Positions 26,984-34,367 of a stretch of 64,000 nt of DNA are shown piece after piece (within the stretch, counting starts at the first letter, position 1; the number at the start of each line of letters is the position of its first letter). The notes under the pieces were generated by a model, which saw nothing but the letters and a program-made list of their open reading frames with translations, made no database searches and was not told where the DNA came from. The position numbers and the translations under genes were made by a program. The stretch is taken from the NCBI GenBank assembly GCA_902364975.1, contig CABJFQ010000004.1, forward strand, positions 62,001 to 126,000, in the 5' to 3' direction. This stretch comes from Coriobacteriaceae bacterium (GTDB taxonomy: Bacteria; Actinomycetota; Coriobacteriia; Coriobacteriales; Coriobacteriaceae).

Positions 26984-27631
26984 CTAGTTCGCCTCCGGCC
27001 AACCCGCGACGTCGAGAACGTCGAGGACGGTATCGCTTTCCTGCTGGTTTTTGGCCTGCACGGCCTGCACATCGATATCGAGCCTGAATGAGCCGCCGCG
27101 CGCGGCATCGTGGTAGTCGCCCACAAAGCGCAGCGAGTCCATGAGGCTTTCCGTCATGGCGCCGGGGTCGAGCATGCCGCCACGTCCGGCCAAGCCGCGG
27201 TAGTAGTACCACCCATCGCCGCCATCGATCCACGGGGATCCCTCGCCCGCGTTCACATGAAACGCAACGCTGCCCGAAGCATCCGCGCTCGAACCGTCGG
27301 GCGCCACCGACGTCATGTGCAGACGAGCGCGAACGTACTCAGGCTGCGCGCCGACGTTCTCCACGCGCACAATGCGGCTGATGTCAGAGCCCCCGGCCTT
27401 GGTGTCGGGATAGTCCCCGTGCTCGTTGGGCTCAAACGGAATCTCCTCGCCATGCTCGTTGAGGGTGTATTCGCAGACTCGTACCTTCACGCTGCCAAAC
27501 GAGAGAACGTTGTTCACCGGAACCATATCAACGGTAAAAGCCAGCGTGCCGCACAGGCACGCCAGGGCCAACAGCGCCATCGCGGTAAGCGCCAAGGTGC
27601 GTTTCTGATTGTCAGAAAGATTGTTGAGCAT
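26984..27631 (-). CDS. SipW-cognate (TasA/CalY-like) secreted protein, 215 aa
   Basis: The N-terminus LSDNQKRTLALTAMALLALACLCGTLAFTVDMVPVNNVLSFGSV matches the SipW-class layout (hydrophobic core, GTLAF, then a LSFGSV strand). A motif IVRVENVGAQPEYVRARLHM parallels the 193-aa protein of this operon, implying a shared fold. The C-terminus ends WPEAN. I use the ATG at 27631; a TTG four codons earlier is possible and neither has a strong ribosome-binding site. It lies after the major-subunit gene across a hairpin at 27661-27709. Probably a minor fibre component. Confidence 0.78.
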   Translation of the reverse strand: MLNNLSDNQKRTLALTAMALLALACLCGTLAFTVDMVPVNNVLSFGSVKVRVCEYTLNEHGEEIPFEPNEHGDYPDTKAGGSDISRIVRVENVGAQPEYVRARLHMTSVAPDGSSADASGSVAFHVNAGEGSPWIDGGDGWYYYRGLAGRGGMLDPGAMTESLMDSLRFVGDYHDAARGGSFRLDIDVQAVQAKNQQESDTVLDVLDVAGWPEAN

Positions 27632-27660
27632 TACGTTCGCCAATCGTCGATAAGGGGGGA

Positions 27661-27709
27661 CCGAGATCCCGGCCCGAAAATGGGGATGGGGAGCGGGCCG
27701 GGATCTCGG
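27661..27709 (-). other. 15-bp perfect intercistronic hairpin inside the SipW operon
   Basis: CCGAGATCCCGGCCC at 27661-27675 and GGGCCGGGATCTCGG at 27695-27709. On the minus strand it sits just after the stop of the putative major-subunit gene and has no T-run behind it (a C-run follows). This placement fits a processing or stability hairpin that would keep the major-subunit mRNA in excess over the four distal genes. Confidence 0.65.
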
Positions 27710-27720
27710 TGGAGGGGGGA

Positions 27721-28458
27721 TTAAGCCTGAGTCTTAGCCCATTCCTTGGCCTGCGCGATGGCGTTCTCGGCATCGCCCTGGTCAGCGCCGAAGATGTAGC
27801 AGGAGACTGTCATAGTGGGCTTGGCGGGACTCTGAACAACATCCGTGTTGTTCATGGCAGCCGGGATATGCACGGTGCTGAACAGCTCACCGGTGTAAGC
27901 AGCCTTTGCCTCGGTAGTCTCAGTCTTTGGAGTAGGAGCAAGCTTGGCAGGGGTGTCGGTGTTACCAGCGGTATACATGAACAGACCGCTCACGTACTGG
28001 TTAGGGTTACCGTTGTTCTTAGCACCCACGGTGGTATCCGCAACCGGCTTCCAGTTATCGTTAAGCGTGAAGTACGGGGTCTTAGCAAGAGCGTCAGTGG
28101 CATCTTTCTTCACAATGGCGTTCTTCACGTAGATGAACACATAGGACTCATCAGAGTCCTTGCCGATACCAACGTTGGGGTTCTTGGCAATATTGGTGTC
28201 GGGAATCATCTTGGAATCTTTCTTCCACAGGGTCTCGAACAGATAACCATCCACTGAGGGGTCCGTGGGCTTGTCGCCGGGCTTGTTCGGATGATCAGGG
28301 TCGGGCTTCACTTCGGGCTTGTCGATGCTGCCAACCGTGAACTCGTTCGTCTCGGAGTCGGTTGCCGACAGCCATGCATAGGTGCCAACGCCGGCGGCCA
28401 GCACCAACAGCAGCAGGGCGGCAATGATGCCGTAGCGCTTTTTCTTCTTGTTTTCCAT
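27721..28458 (-). CDS. TasA/CalY-like SipW-dependent secreted protein, putative major fibre subunit
   Basis: A 245-aa protein whose N-terminus, MENKKKKRYGIIAALLLLVL then AAGVGTYAWLSATDSETNEFTVGSI, is a textbook SipW-class signal (lysine-rich start, hydrophobic core, GTYAWLS, D-x-E-T-N-x-F-T-V-G). The mature part has a proline-rich linker (residues about 48-70) and a beta-rich domain (SYVFIYVKNAIVKKDA, TMTVSCYIFGADQGD). I start at the ATG at 28458 after AAGGAAGAG. It directly follows the signal peptidase gene, like tasA after sipW in Bacillus. Expected to be exported, cleaved by the adjacent SipW and assembled outside the cell. Confidence 0.85.
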   Translation of the reverse strand: MENKKKKRYGIIAALLLLVLAAGVGTYAWLSATDSETNEFTVGSIDKPEVKPDPDHPNKPGDKPTDPSVDGYLFETLWKKDSKMIPDTNIAKNPNVGIGKDSDESYVFIYVKNAIVKKDATDALAKTPYFTLNDNWKPVADTTVGAKNNGNPNQYVSGLFMYTAGNTDTPAKLAPTPKTETTEAKAAYTGELFSTVHIPAAMNNTDVVQSPAKPTMTVSCYIFGADQGDAENAIAQAKEWAKTQA

Positions 28459-28528
28459 CGTTCTCTTCCTTTCGAGAATCGTTTTCCCCGCCAACGGCCC
28501 CTACCGCCGCCGACGCTTTTCCCTGCCG

Positions 28529-29086
28529 CTATGAACGCCGCTCCCTCGCATGCACGCGGGTATGCTTGCCCGCAGGCTCGTCGGGAACCATCCGATCGAG
28601 CACTATCGACGCCGCGACTAGCAGCGCCAGAACGGCCACCACAACAAGCAAACCGGGCATCGTCGTGCAATATGCGTCAACGAAGCCCAGGTAAGGGACA
28701 CAAAAAGAAACGACACCGATCACGCGTGAAAAAGGCGTCTGCTCGGCGTCGTGCATGATGCTTCCATCTGCATTTTTGTTTGCGATTCCCTGCGTGCCGA
28801 TCATCTGCGCCGCAGGGTCGATCTCGTACACCTGGTGCGTCACCACGGCGCCGTCCGATCGGTAAAAGGTTGCATTGTCGCCCACGGCAATATCCGTTGG
28901 ATCAACTTGGTGAACAAACACCATGGAGCCAACGGGTAGCTCGGGCTCCATAGAACCCGAAAGCACTGTATAGGGCGTGTATCCAAATGCACGAGGGACA
29001 AAAGAAACGACGGCAAGAGCCATGACGAGCGCAATCGCCAAGCTACTCAAAAGTGCAATAAATCGTTTGAGTCTACGCGCCGTCAA
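28529..29086 (-). CDS. sipW: SipW-type signal peptidase I (Ser-His, ER-like)
   Basis: A 185-aa membrane protease with an N-terminal membrane segment (about 9-30), the active-site SGSMEPEL with Ser45, a VHQVDPTDIAVGDNATFY region, and VVTHQV with His84 where ordinary bacterial type I peptidases have lysine. A second membrane helix lies at about 144-165. Ser-His signal peptidases of this kind process TasA/CalY-like substrates with SipW-class signals, exactly the proteins encoded downstream. The start codon is a TTG at 29086; no better in-frame ATG is seen. It is the first gene of a six-gene minus-strand operon; a candidate promoter lies at 29213-29241. Confidence 0.9.
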   Translation of the reverse strand: MTARRLKRFIALLSSLAIALVMALAVVSFVPRAFGYTPYTVLSGSMEPELPVGSMVFVHQVDPTDIAVGDNATFYRSDGAVVTHQVYEIDPAAQMIGTQGIANKNADGSIMHDAEQTPFSRVIGVVSFCVPYLGFVDAYCTTMPGLLVVVAVLALLVAASIVLDRMVPDEPAGKHTRVHARERRS

Positions 29087-29212
29087 AGTGATAATTCATC
29101 CCCATCGAGGCCTTATTCGACCCATCCAAAGGTCAGCAAGTTTCAACAGGAACCGCAAGGCGATTGAAAAGTGAGTCCGAAATAAGCCAATTTGGAATCT
29201 TTTCGTAATAAA

Positions 29213-29241
29213 AACATAGCGATATGCTACAAATTTTTCAA
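29213..29241 (-). promoter_or_regulatory. candidate sigma-A promoter of the SipW operon
   Basis: On the minus strand TTGAAA (29241-29236), a 17-bp spacer, and TATGTT (29218-29213), about 120 bp upstream of the sipW start. The surrounding 29100-29460 is clearly more AT-rich than the rest of the window. No gene is supported in 29087-29836; besides this promoter it contains a 9-C tract (29385-29393), array B and the flavodoxin terminator. Confidence 0.5.
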
Positions 29242-29384
29242 TGTTTTGTCGCCAAATGCTACCTATTTTGGCGTAAGTGGTCATTTATCCCCAAATTAGT
29301 CTGTTTTATCCAATATCTGTGACTGACCACCTACGCAACTTCCCCATAGAGGGATCGATTTTTTGCGAAAGTAAAATAATGGTA

Positions 29385-29393
29385 CCCCCCCCC
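29385..29393. repeat. nine-base poly-C tract upstream of the SipW operon
   Basis: Nine consecutive cytosines in otherwise AT-rich intergenic DNA, about 145 bp upstream of the predicted sipW -35 box. Homopolymers of this length are prone to slipped-strand change. A 10-C tract is similarly placed upstream of the giant adhesin at 47822-47831. Confidence 0.8.
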
Positions 29394-29489
29394 ACATTAA
29401 AACAAACTGCTGGAAGTGCCATTTATTTCCGACCCCCTTTTACCGGAGTTTTATGACGGCCCCATGTAGTTCGCAGCCCATAATCCTCT

Positions 29490-29746
29490 GAGAACTGTGT
29501 CCCAGAATTCCCGTCCGGAGTGGGATGCGGCTTCCGCTTGTGGCCCCGTTGGGAAACCACATCCCACTCCGATCACAAATTCCGGGTCGCACTTTCCGCC
29601 AAGACCCTCAACGGGAAACCGCATCCCATTCCAAAGGCAAATTCCGGGACGCAGCTTCCGCAACCCCACCCATCCGGAAATCCCATCCCACTCCGCACAC
29701 ATCCGGGCATAGAACAATCAGCTTATTAGGCCTTCCATCAATAAAG
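29490..29746 (+). repeat. hairpin-forming tandem array B (four units, period 62 bp)
   Basis: Units begin at about 29490 (GAGAAC) and, with GGAAA, at 29552, 29614 and 29676. The sequence is closely related to array A over its whole length, including the internal GTGGCCCCGTTGGGAAACC and ATCACAAATTCCGGGTC blocks and the terminal ATCAGCTTATTAGGCCTT, but with one unit fewer. Orientation is the same as A, so the two arrays form direct repeats around 20078-29489. Confidence 0.85.
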
Positions 29747-29769
29747 GGGCGCCCACGAGTGTCAAGAAA

Positions 29770-29794
29770 AAAGCCTCGAGAACTTCGAGGCTTT
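29770..29794 (-). terminator. intrinsic terminator of the flavodoxin gene
   Basis: AAAGCCTCGA and TCGAGGCTTT form a 10-bp stem with a five-base loop. On the minus strand the stem is followed by a T-rich run (CTTTTTTCTTG), a standard intrinsic terminator 43 bp after the stop. Confidence 0.85.
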
Positions 29795-29836
29795 CACATT
29801 TGTATTGTTTTGCACGAAGGACCGCGAACGGCGAAG

Positions 29837-30388
29837 CTACTCTCCCAGCACGGCCTTCTTGGCGGCTGCAGCCATGTTGTCCAGGTCTTCCTTGGTGGGG
29901 TGATCCTTCGCGGCAACCCAGTTGTCGAGCAGCATCTTAAATCGGGTGTTATCGGGATCTTGCTCGAGCATGGCCTCGTAGCGCTGCTTGACCGCGGGGC
30001 CCATCTTGCCCTGGCACATCGCCCAGCCCGCAAGCTCGGCATCCCCAGCCAAATTGGAAGTTACGCGGTCGATAATCTGCTGATAATAGCTCTGGTCGGC
30101 GCCAAAGCCGCAGGTGCCAAACAGGAACACGCGCTTGCCGTGCAAGGCGGAGAGCAACGCCGCGACCGAAGGCGTGCACGCGCCCTTGTCGCACCAAAAA
30201 CCGACGAGCACTGTGTCGGCCGCGCAGGCGCCCTGCGCCTCGAGCGCAACCTGATCTGCATCCGCATCGTCGCTCAACGCCGCGGCATGGACAAACTCAA
30301 CGCCCGCAGCCTGCAGAGCGCGCTTAATCGCGCCCGAAACCATCCTGGTATTACCGCTCTTGCTGTTGACCACCAAAGAGCATGTCAT
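29837..30388 (-). CDS. flavodoxin family protein (Flavodoxin_3-like)
   Basis: A 183-aa flavodoxin-fold protein. The FMN phosphate loop is VVNSKSGNTRMVSGAIK at the N-terminus. VLVGFWCDKGACTPSVAALLSALHGKRVFLFGTCGFG follows, where W and C residues line the flavin site in this subgroup. The C-terminal half is helical and ends KKAVLGE. The start is the ATG at 30388; longer versions would need GTG codons at 30394 or 30424. It is probably an electron carrier for a reductase encoded elsewhere. It stands alone with its own terminator, so the partner is not indicated. Confidence 0.85.
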   Translation of the reverse strand: MTCSLVVNSKSGNTRMVSGAIKRALQAAGVEFVHAAALSDDADADQVALEAQGACAADTVLVGFWCDKGACTPSVAALLSALHGKRVFLFGTCGFGADQSYYQQIIDRVTSNLAGDAELAGWAMCQGKMGPAVKQRYEAMLEQDPDNTRFKMLLDNWVAAKDHPTKEDLDNMAAAAKKAVLGE

Positions 30389-30549
30389 AGTCACGTTGCT
30401 CGTTTCCCCCAAAACTAAAGCCACTAATGCAATTTATTAGATGAATATCTTAGTACTAACGTGACAGATGTAAACCACCTTCTGCCGATTGGCGACATGG
30501 GCAACACCGATGGGGGCAAAACGTCCGCAGCGCAAGCCCCCAAATACTT

Positions 30550-30592
30550 AAGACGTGGGACGAACAAACCCGATTCATTAGCCCCACGTCTT
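30550..30592 (-). terminator. hairpin downstream of the first ABC exporter pair
   Basis: AAGACGTGGG (30550-30559) and CCCACGTCTT (30583-30592), a perfect 10-bp stem immediately after the stop at 30595. The T-run on the minus strand is weak (TTAAGTATTT), so termination may be partial. Confidence 0.6.
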
Positions 30593-30594
30593 GC

Positions 30595-32454
30595 TTACTG
30601 GGCGAACTGGCTGCGGTAGAGCTCGGCGTAAAAGCCGCCTGCCGCGAGCAGTTCATCGTGCGTGCCGCGCTCGATAATCTCGCCGTCGCGCATTACCAGG
30701 ATGCAATCGGCGTTGCGGATGGTGCTCAGGCGGTGCGCCACGACAAAGCTTGTGCGACCTGCCATGAGCTCGTCGAATGCCGCCTGAACCTGCAGCTCGG
30801 TGCGGGTATCGATGCTCGACGTCGCCTCGTCCAGCAGCAAGATCGCCGGGTCGGTGAGCATGACGCGAGCGATGCACAGCAGCTGTTTTTGGCCCTGGCT
30901 AAACGTGCCGCCGTCCTCGCCGATCACCGTATCGTAGCCTTTCGGCAGCTGCACGATAAACTTATGCGCATGAGCACGCTTGGCGGCTTCGATAACCTGC
31001 CCGCGCGTGGCGTCGGGACAGCCGTAGGCGATGTTTTCCGCCACCGTGCCCTCGAACAGCCACGTATCCTGCAGCACCATGCCAAAGGCGCGGCGCAGGC
31101 TTGCGCGCGTGTAGTCACGCGAAGACCGGCCATCGACCATGATGCGTCCAGCATCGATATCGTAAAAACGCAGCAGCAGGTTGATGAGCGTTGTCTTGCC
31201 GCAGCCCGTGGGGCCGACCAGGGCAAAGCGCATGCCGGGTTTGGCCTCGATGCAGATATCCTGCAGCAGCTTGCGATCGGGCACATAACTAAAGTCCACG
31301 TGCTCAAAGGTCACCTCGCCACGCGGGGCGGCAAGTTCCACGGCGCCCGTCGCATCGGGCTCCTGCTCGCGCGCGTCGAGCAGCGCAAACATGCGGCGTG
31401 CCGAGGCGTACGCCGTCTGGATCTGCGTAATGACGTTGGTGACCTCGTTGAACGGCTTGGTGTACTGGTTGGCGTAGGACAGGAAGATCTGCACGCCGCC
31501 CACCGTGAGTGCCGCGGGCACGCCCGTGATCACGCCCACGCAGCCAATCACGGCCACCACGGCATAGATGATGTTATTGATAAAGCGCGTGCCGGGGTTG
31601 GAGAGCGAACCCATAAACCGCGCGCGCTCACCTGCCGCATAGAGCTCGGCGTTGAGGGCATCGAAGCGCTGCTGAGCGTTGGGACCATAGGCAAAGGCGT
31701 CGACAAGTTTCTGCTCGCCTACGTATTCCTCGATATGACCACCGAGCTGCCCTTGAATACGCTGCTGTGCCGTAAAGCTTTTGTTGGAAAGCTTGGCGAT
31801 AGCACCGGCTGCAAAAATGGAAAGCGGCGTGACGAGTACCACCACGAGCGTCATGGTCAGGTTGATGGAAAGCATAAACGCGAGCGTACCCACGATGGTA
31901 ATAACACCGGTGAAGAGCTGCGTAAAGCCCTGCAGCAGGCCGTCACCCACCTGATCGACGTCGTTGACCACGCGGCTCATGAGGTCGCCGTGGGCATGGC
32001 CGTCGATAAAGCTGAGCGGCATGCGGCTGAGCTTGTCGCTCGCCCCCACGCGCATGTCGCGCACCGTCTCGTAGGACAGACGGTTAACGCAGTAGCCCTG
32101 CAGCCACTGAAAGGCCGCCGCGCCCACCACGACAATCGCGAGTTTGGTGACGAGCGGCAACAGCTCGTCAAAGTCCACCTGCCCGGCGGCAACGATCAGG
32201 TCGATGCCCTCGCCGATGAGAATAGGTGTGTAGAGCTGCAAAATCACGGAGATGGCGGCGCTCACAAACGACGCCGCAAACGAAATGCGATGCGGACGGA
32301 CGTAGCCCAGCAGGCGGCGGGTCACCGCGCCCACGGGGTAGCGCTCGGGGTCGCCGGGCTGACGCGGGCCGTCACCCAAGTCGTTGAGGCTATCGTTGCC
32401 GGACACGTTAGCCGTCATCGTGGCGACCGAACCGGAAGAAGTATACGGGTTCAT
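30595..32454 (-). CDS. ABC exporter half-transporter, catalytically competent subunit (pair 1)
   Basis: A 619-aa fused membrane-ATPase subunit. Six-helix transmembrane domain at about 50-340. ATPase domain with Walker A GPTGCGKTTL, signature FSQGQKQ, Walker B AILLLDEATSS with the catalytic Glu, and the switch His in VAHRLST. The signature deviates from LSGGQ while the Walker B Glu is intact, the pattern of the active partner in heterodimeric exporters such as BmrCD or TM287/288. The ATG follows directly on the stop (TAAATG) of the partner gene upstream. Substrate unknown; the family exports drugs, peptides or lipids. Confidence 0.93.
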   Translation of the reverse strand: MNPYTSSGSVATMTANVSGNDSLNDLGDGPRQPGDPERYPVGAVTRRLLGYVRPHRISFAASFVSAAISVILQLYTPILIGEGIDLIVAAGQVDFDELLPLVTKLAIVVVGAAAFQWLQGYCVNRLSYETVRDMRVGASDKLSRMPLSFIDGHAHGDLMSRVVNDVDQVGDGLLQGFTQLFTGVITIVGTLAFMLSINLTMTLVVVLVTPLSIFAAGAIAKLSNKSFTAQQRIQGQLGGHIEEYVGEQKLVDAFAYGPNAQQRFDALNAELYAAGERARFMGSLSNPGTRFINNIIYAVVAVIGCVGVITGVPAALTVGGVQIFLSYANQYTKPFNEVTNVITQIQTAYASARRMFALLDAREQEPDATGAVELAAPRGEVTFEHVDFSYVPDRKLLQDICIEAKPGMRFALVGPTGCGKTTLINLLLRFYDIDAGRIMVDGRSSRDYTRASLRRAFGMVLQDTWLFEGTVAENIAYGCPDATRGQVIEAAKRAHAHKFIVQLPKGYDTVIGEDGGTFSQGQKQLLCIARVMLTDPAILLLDEATSSIDTRTELQVQAAFDELMAGRTSFVVAHRLSTIRNADCILVMRDGEIIERGTHDELLAAGGFYAELYRSQFAQ

Positions 32455-34326
32455 TTAGCAGCCCTCCTTTGCGCAGACGGATGCGGAGGCAGTCGGAGCG
32501 GACACGACACCTGGGGTGGACTCGGACGCCGCACTCCCCTGCTGACCCTCGAGCTCCTCGCGACGAAGCTGCGACTGGCAAATCTCGCGATAGAGCTGGC
32601 AGCTTGCGTACAGCCCGTCGTGCGTACCCAGACCCGCGACCGAGCCGTGGTCGAGTACGCAGATCATGTCGGCGTCGCGCACGGTCGAGACGCGCTGGCT
32701 TACGATGACGGTCGTCAGCGGCAGCCCGCCCTCGGCGGCGGCGCGACCACTGCGCTCGCGAATGGCGTGGCGAAGCGCCGCATCGGTCTTAAAGTCGAGC
32801 GCCGAGGCGGAGTCGTCCATAATCAGGATCTGCGGCGAGCCCACCAGAGCACGCGCAATGGTCAGGCGCTGGCGCTGGCCACCGCTAAAGTTCTTGCCGC
32901 CCGCCTCGACCGGGGCATCGAGCCCCTGCGGCTTGTTGCGCACGAACTCGCTCGCCTGTGCCATGTCGAGCGCCGCCCAGAGCTCCTCGTCGGTTGCCGC
33001 CTCGTCGCGCCAGGTCAGGTTGCTGCGGATGGTGCCGCTCACCAGCGACGCGCGCTGCGGAACGGTCGCGACCACGTGGCGCAGTTGGTCGAGCGGCCAA
33101 GCGCGCACATCGGAGCCCATCACGTTCACACTGCCGGTGCCCGCATCGTACAGGCGCGGGATAAGCGAGACGAGCGTGGACTTACCGCTGCCTGTACCGC
33201 CGATAATGCCGAGCGTCTTGCCCAGCGGCAGCTCCAGCGTCACATCGTTGACGGCGTTGGCAGCACCGGCGCCAAACGAGAAGCTCGCATGGTCAAAGCT
33301 CAGCGCGGGGGCCAGGGCGGCATTGCCCGTCGCGCTCGGCTCGGGCAGCGCGACCGGCTCGTTGTCCTCGTCGGTGATGCTCGGCACGCAATTGAGCACC
33401 TCGTTGATACGCGACGCGCTGGCGCTCGCCTTGGTAAAGACCACGACCAGGTTGGCAACGTACACGATGGAGGTCAGGGTCTGCGTCATGTAGTTCACAA
33501 ACGCCATAACCTGGCCCTGCGTAAGCTCGCCCACGTTGACCTGGATGCCACCCACCCACAGGATGGCGCACACGCCCAGGTTCATCACAAGAAACGTGAC
33601 GGGGTTGAGCACCGACGAGAGCTTGCCCACCGCGATGGCAGTATTGGCCTGGTCATCGGCGGCTTGGGCAAAACGCTCACGCTCGTGATCTTCGCGTACA
33701 AAGGCGCGAACCACGCGGGCGCCCGAAAGGCCCTCGCGGCAAATGAGCGCGATGCGGTCGAGCTTTGCCTGCAGCTGCTTGTAGTACGGAATGCAGCGCG
33801 CCATGACAAACCAGAACACCAGGCCGATGGCGGGCGTGCAAATCAAAAAGATCATGCCGAGCTTAAGGTCGATGGCAAGGGCCGCGCACATGGATCCCAC
33901 GGCTAGGAAGGGCCAACGGATGAGCATACGCACACCGAGCGCCACAGCGAGCTGCACCTGGTTGACATCGTTGGTAATGCGCGTGATGAGCGACGGCGTG
34001 CCAAAGCGATCGAGCTCGGCATAGCTCAGCTTATTGATGTGCTCGTAGAGCGCGCCGCGAATGTCGGTGCCCATGCCCTGCGAGGTGAGCGCCGCCATCT
34101 TTTGGCAGACGAGCGTAAACGAGATACCGATCACAGCCATGGCGCCAAGCAGCATACCGTAGTGGACGACGGCACTCACGTCGTGCGCACCGATACCTTT
34201 ATCGATCATCTGGGCAATCACCAGCGGCGTAAGCAGGTCAAAGATCACTTCGATCAACTTGCACGCCGGGCCAATCACCATATACCGGCGAAACTTGCCA
34301 CCAAAACGCCTGAGCAGCTCAATCAT
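32455..34326 (-). CDS. ABC exporter half-transporter, degenerate-site subunit (pair 1)
   Basis: A 623-aa half-exporter with an N-terminal six-helix domain and an ATPase domain: Walker A GGTGSGKSTL, intact signature FSGGQRQRL, but Walker B ILIMDDSASALD with Asp instead of the catalytic Glu, and SQRVST in place of the switch-His motif. This is the non-hydrolysing partner of the 619-aa subunit encoded directly downstream. I start at the ATG at 34326 (MIELLRRFGGKFRRY) with GGGAGCG upstream, instead of a GTG at 34383. The C-terminus has a Ser/Ala-rich tail of 40 residues. Divergent from the LANTG protein gene. Confidence 0.92.
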   Translation of the reverse strand: MIELLRRFGGKFRRYMVIGPACKLIEVIFDLLTPLVIAQMIDKGIGAHDVSAVVHYGMLLGAMAVIGISFTLVCQKMAALTSQGMGTDIRGALYEHINKLSYAELDRFGTPSLITRITNDVNQVQLAVALGVRMLIRWPFLAVGSMCAALAIDLKLGMIFLICTPAIGLVFWFVMARCIPYYKQLQAKLDRIALICREGLSGARVVRAFVREDHERERFAQAADDQANTAIAVGKLSSVLNPVTFLVMNLGVCAILWVGGIQVNVGELTQGQVMAFVNYMTQTLTSIVYVANLVVVFTKASASASRINEVLNCVPSITDEDNEPVALPEPSATGNAALAPALSFDHASFSFGAGAANAVNDVTLELPLGKTLGIIGGTGSGKSTLVSLIPRLYDAGTGSVNVMGSDVRAWPLDQLRHVVATVPQRASLVSGTIRSNLTWRDEAATDEELWAALDMAQASEFVRNKPQGLDAPVEAGGKNFSGGQRQRLTIARALVGSPQILIMDDSASALDFKTDAALRHAIRERSGRAAAEGGLPLTTVIVSQRVSTVRDADMICVLDHGSVAGLGTHDGLYASCQLYREICQSQLRREELEGQQGSAASESTPGVVSAPTASASVCAKEGC

Positions 34327-34367
34327 AAAAAGGCGCTCCCTATCATCATCCACATTCAATTCGAACC

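Noticed and set aside
29096..29284. 62-codon minus-strand frame just upstream of sipW
   Set aside because: It covers the predicted promoter, has no ribosome-binding site, and its Phe/Arg/Ile-rich composition reflects the AT-rich region.
29490..29746. Integron attC-type cassette sites
   Set aside because: The roughly 60-bp imperfect palindromes recall attC, but units are head-to-tail without cassettes, lack the GTTRRRY/RYYYAAC core, and no integrase is seen.
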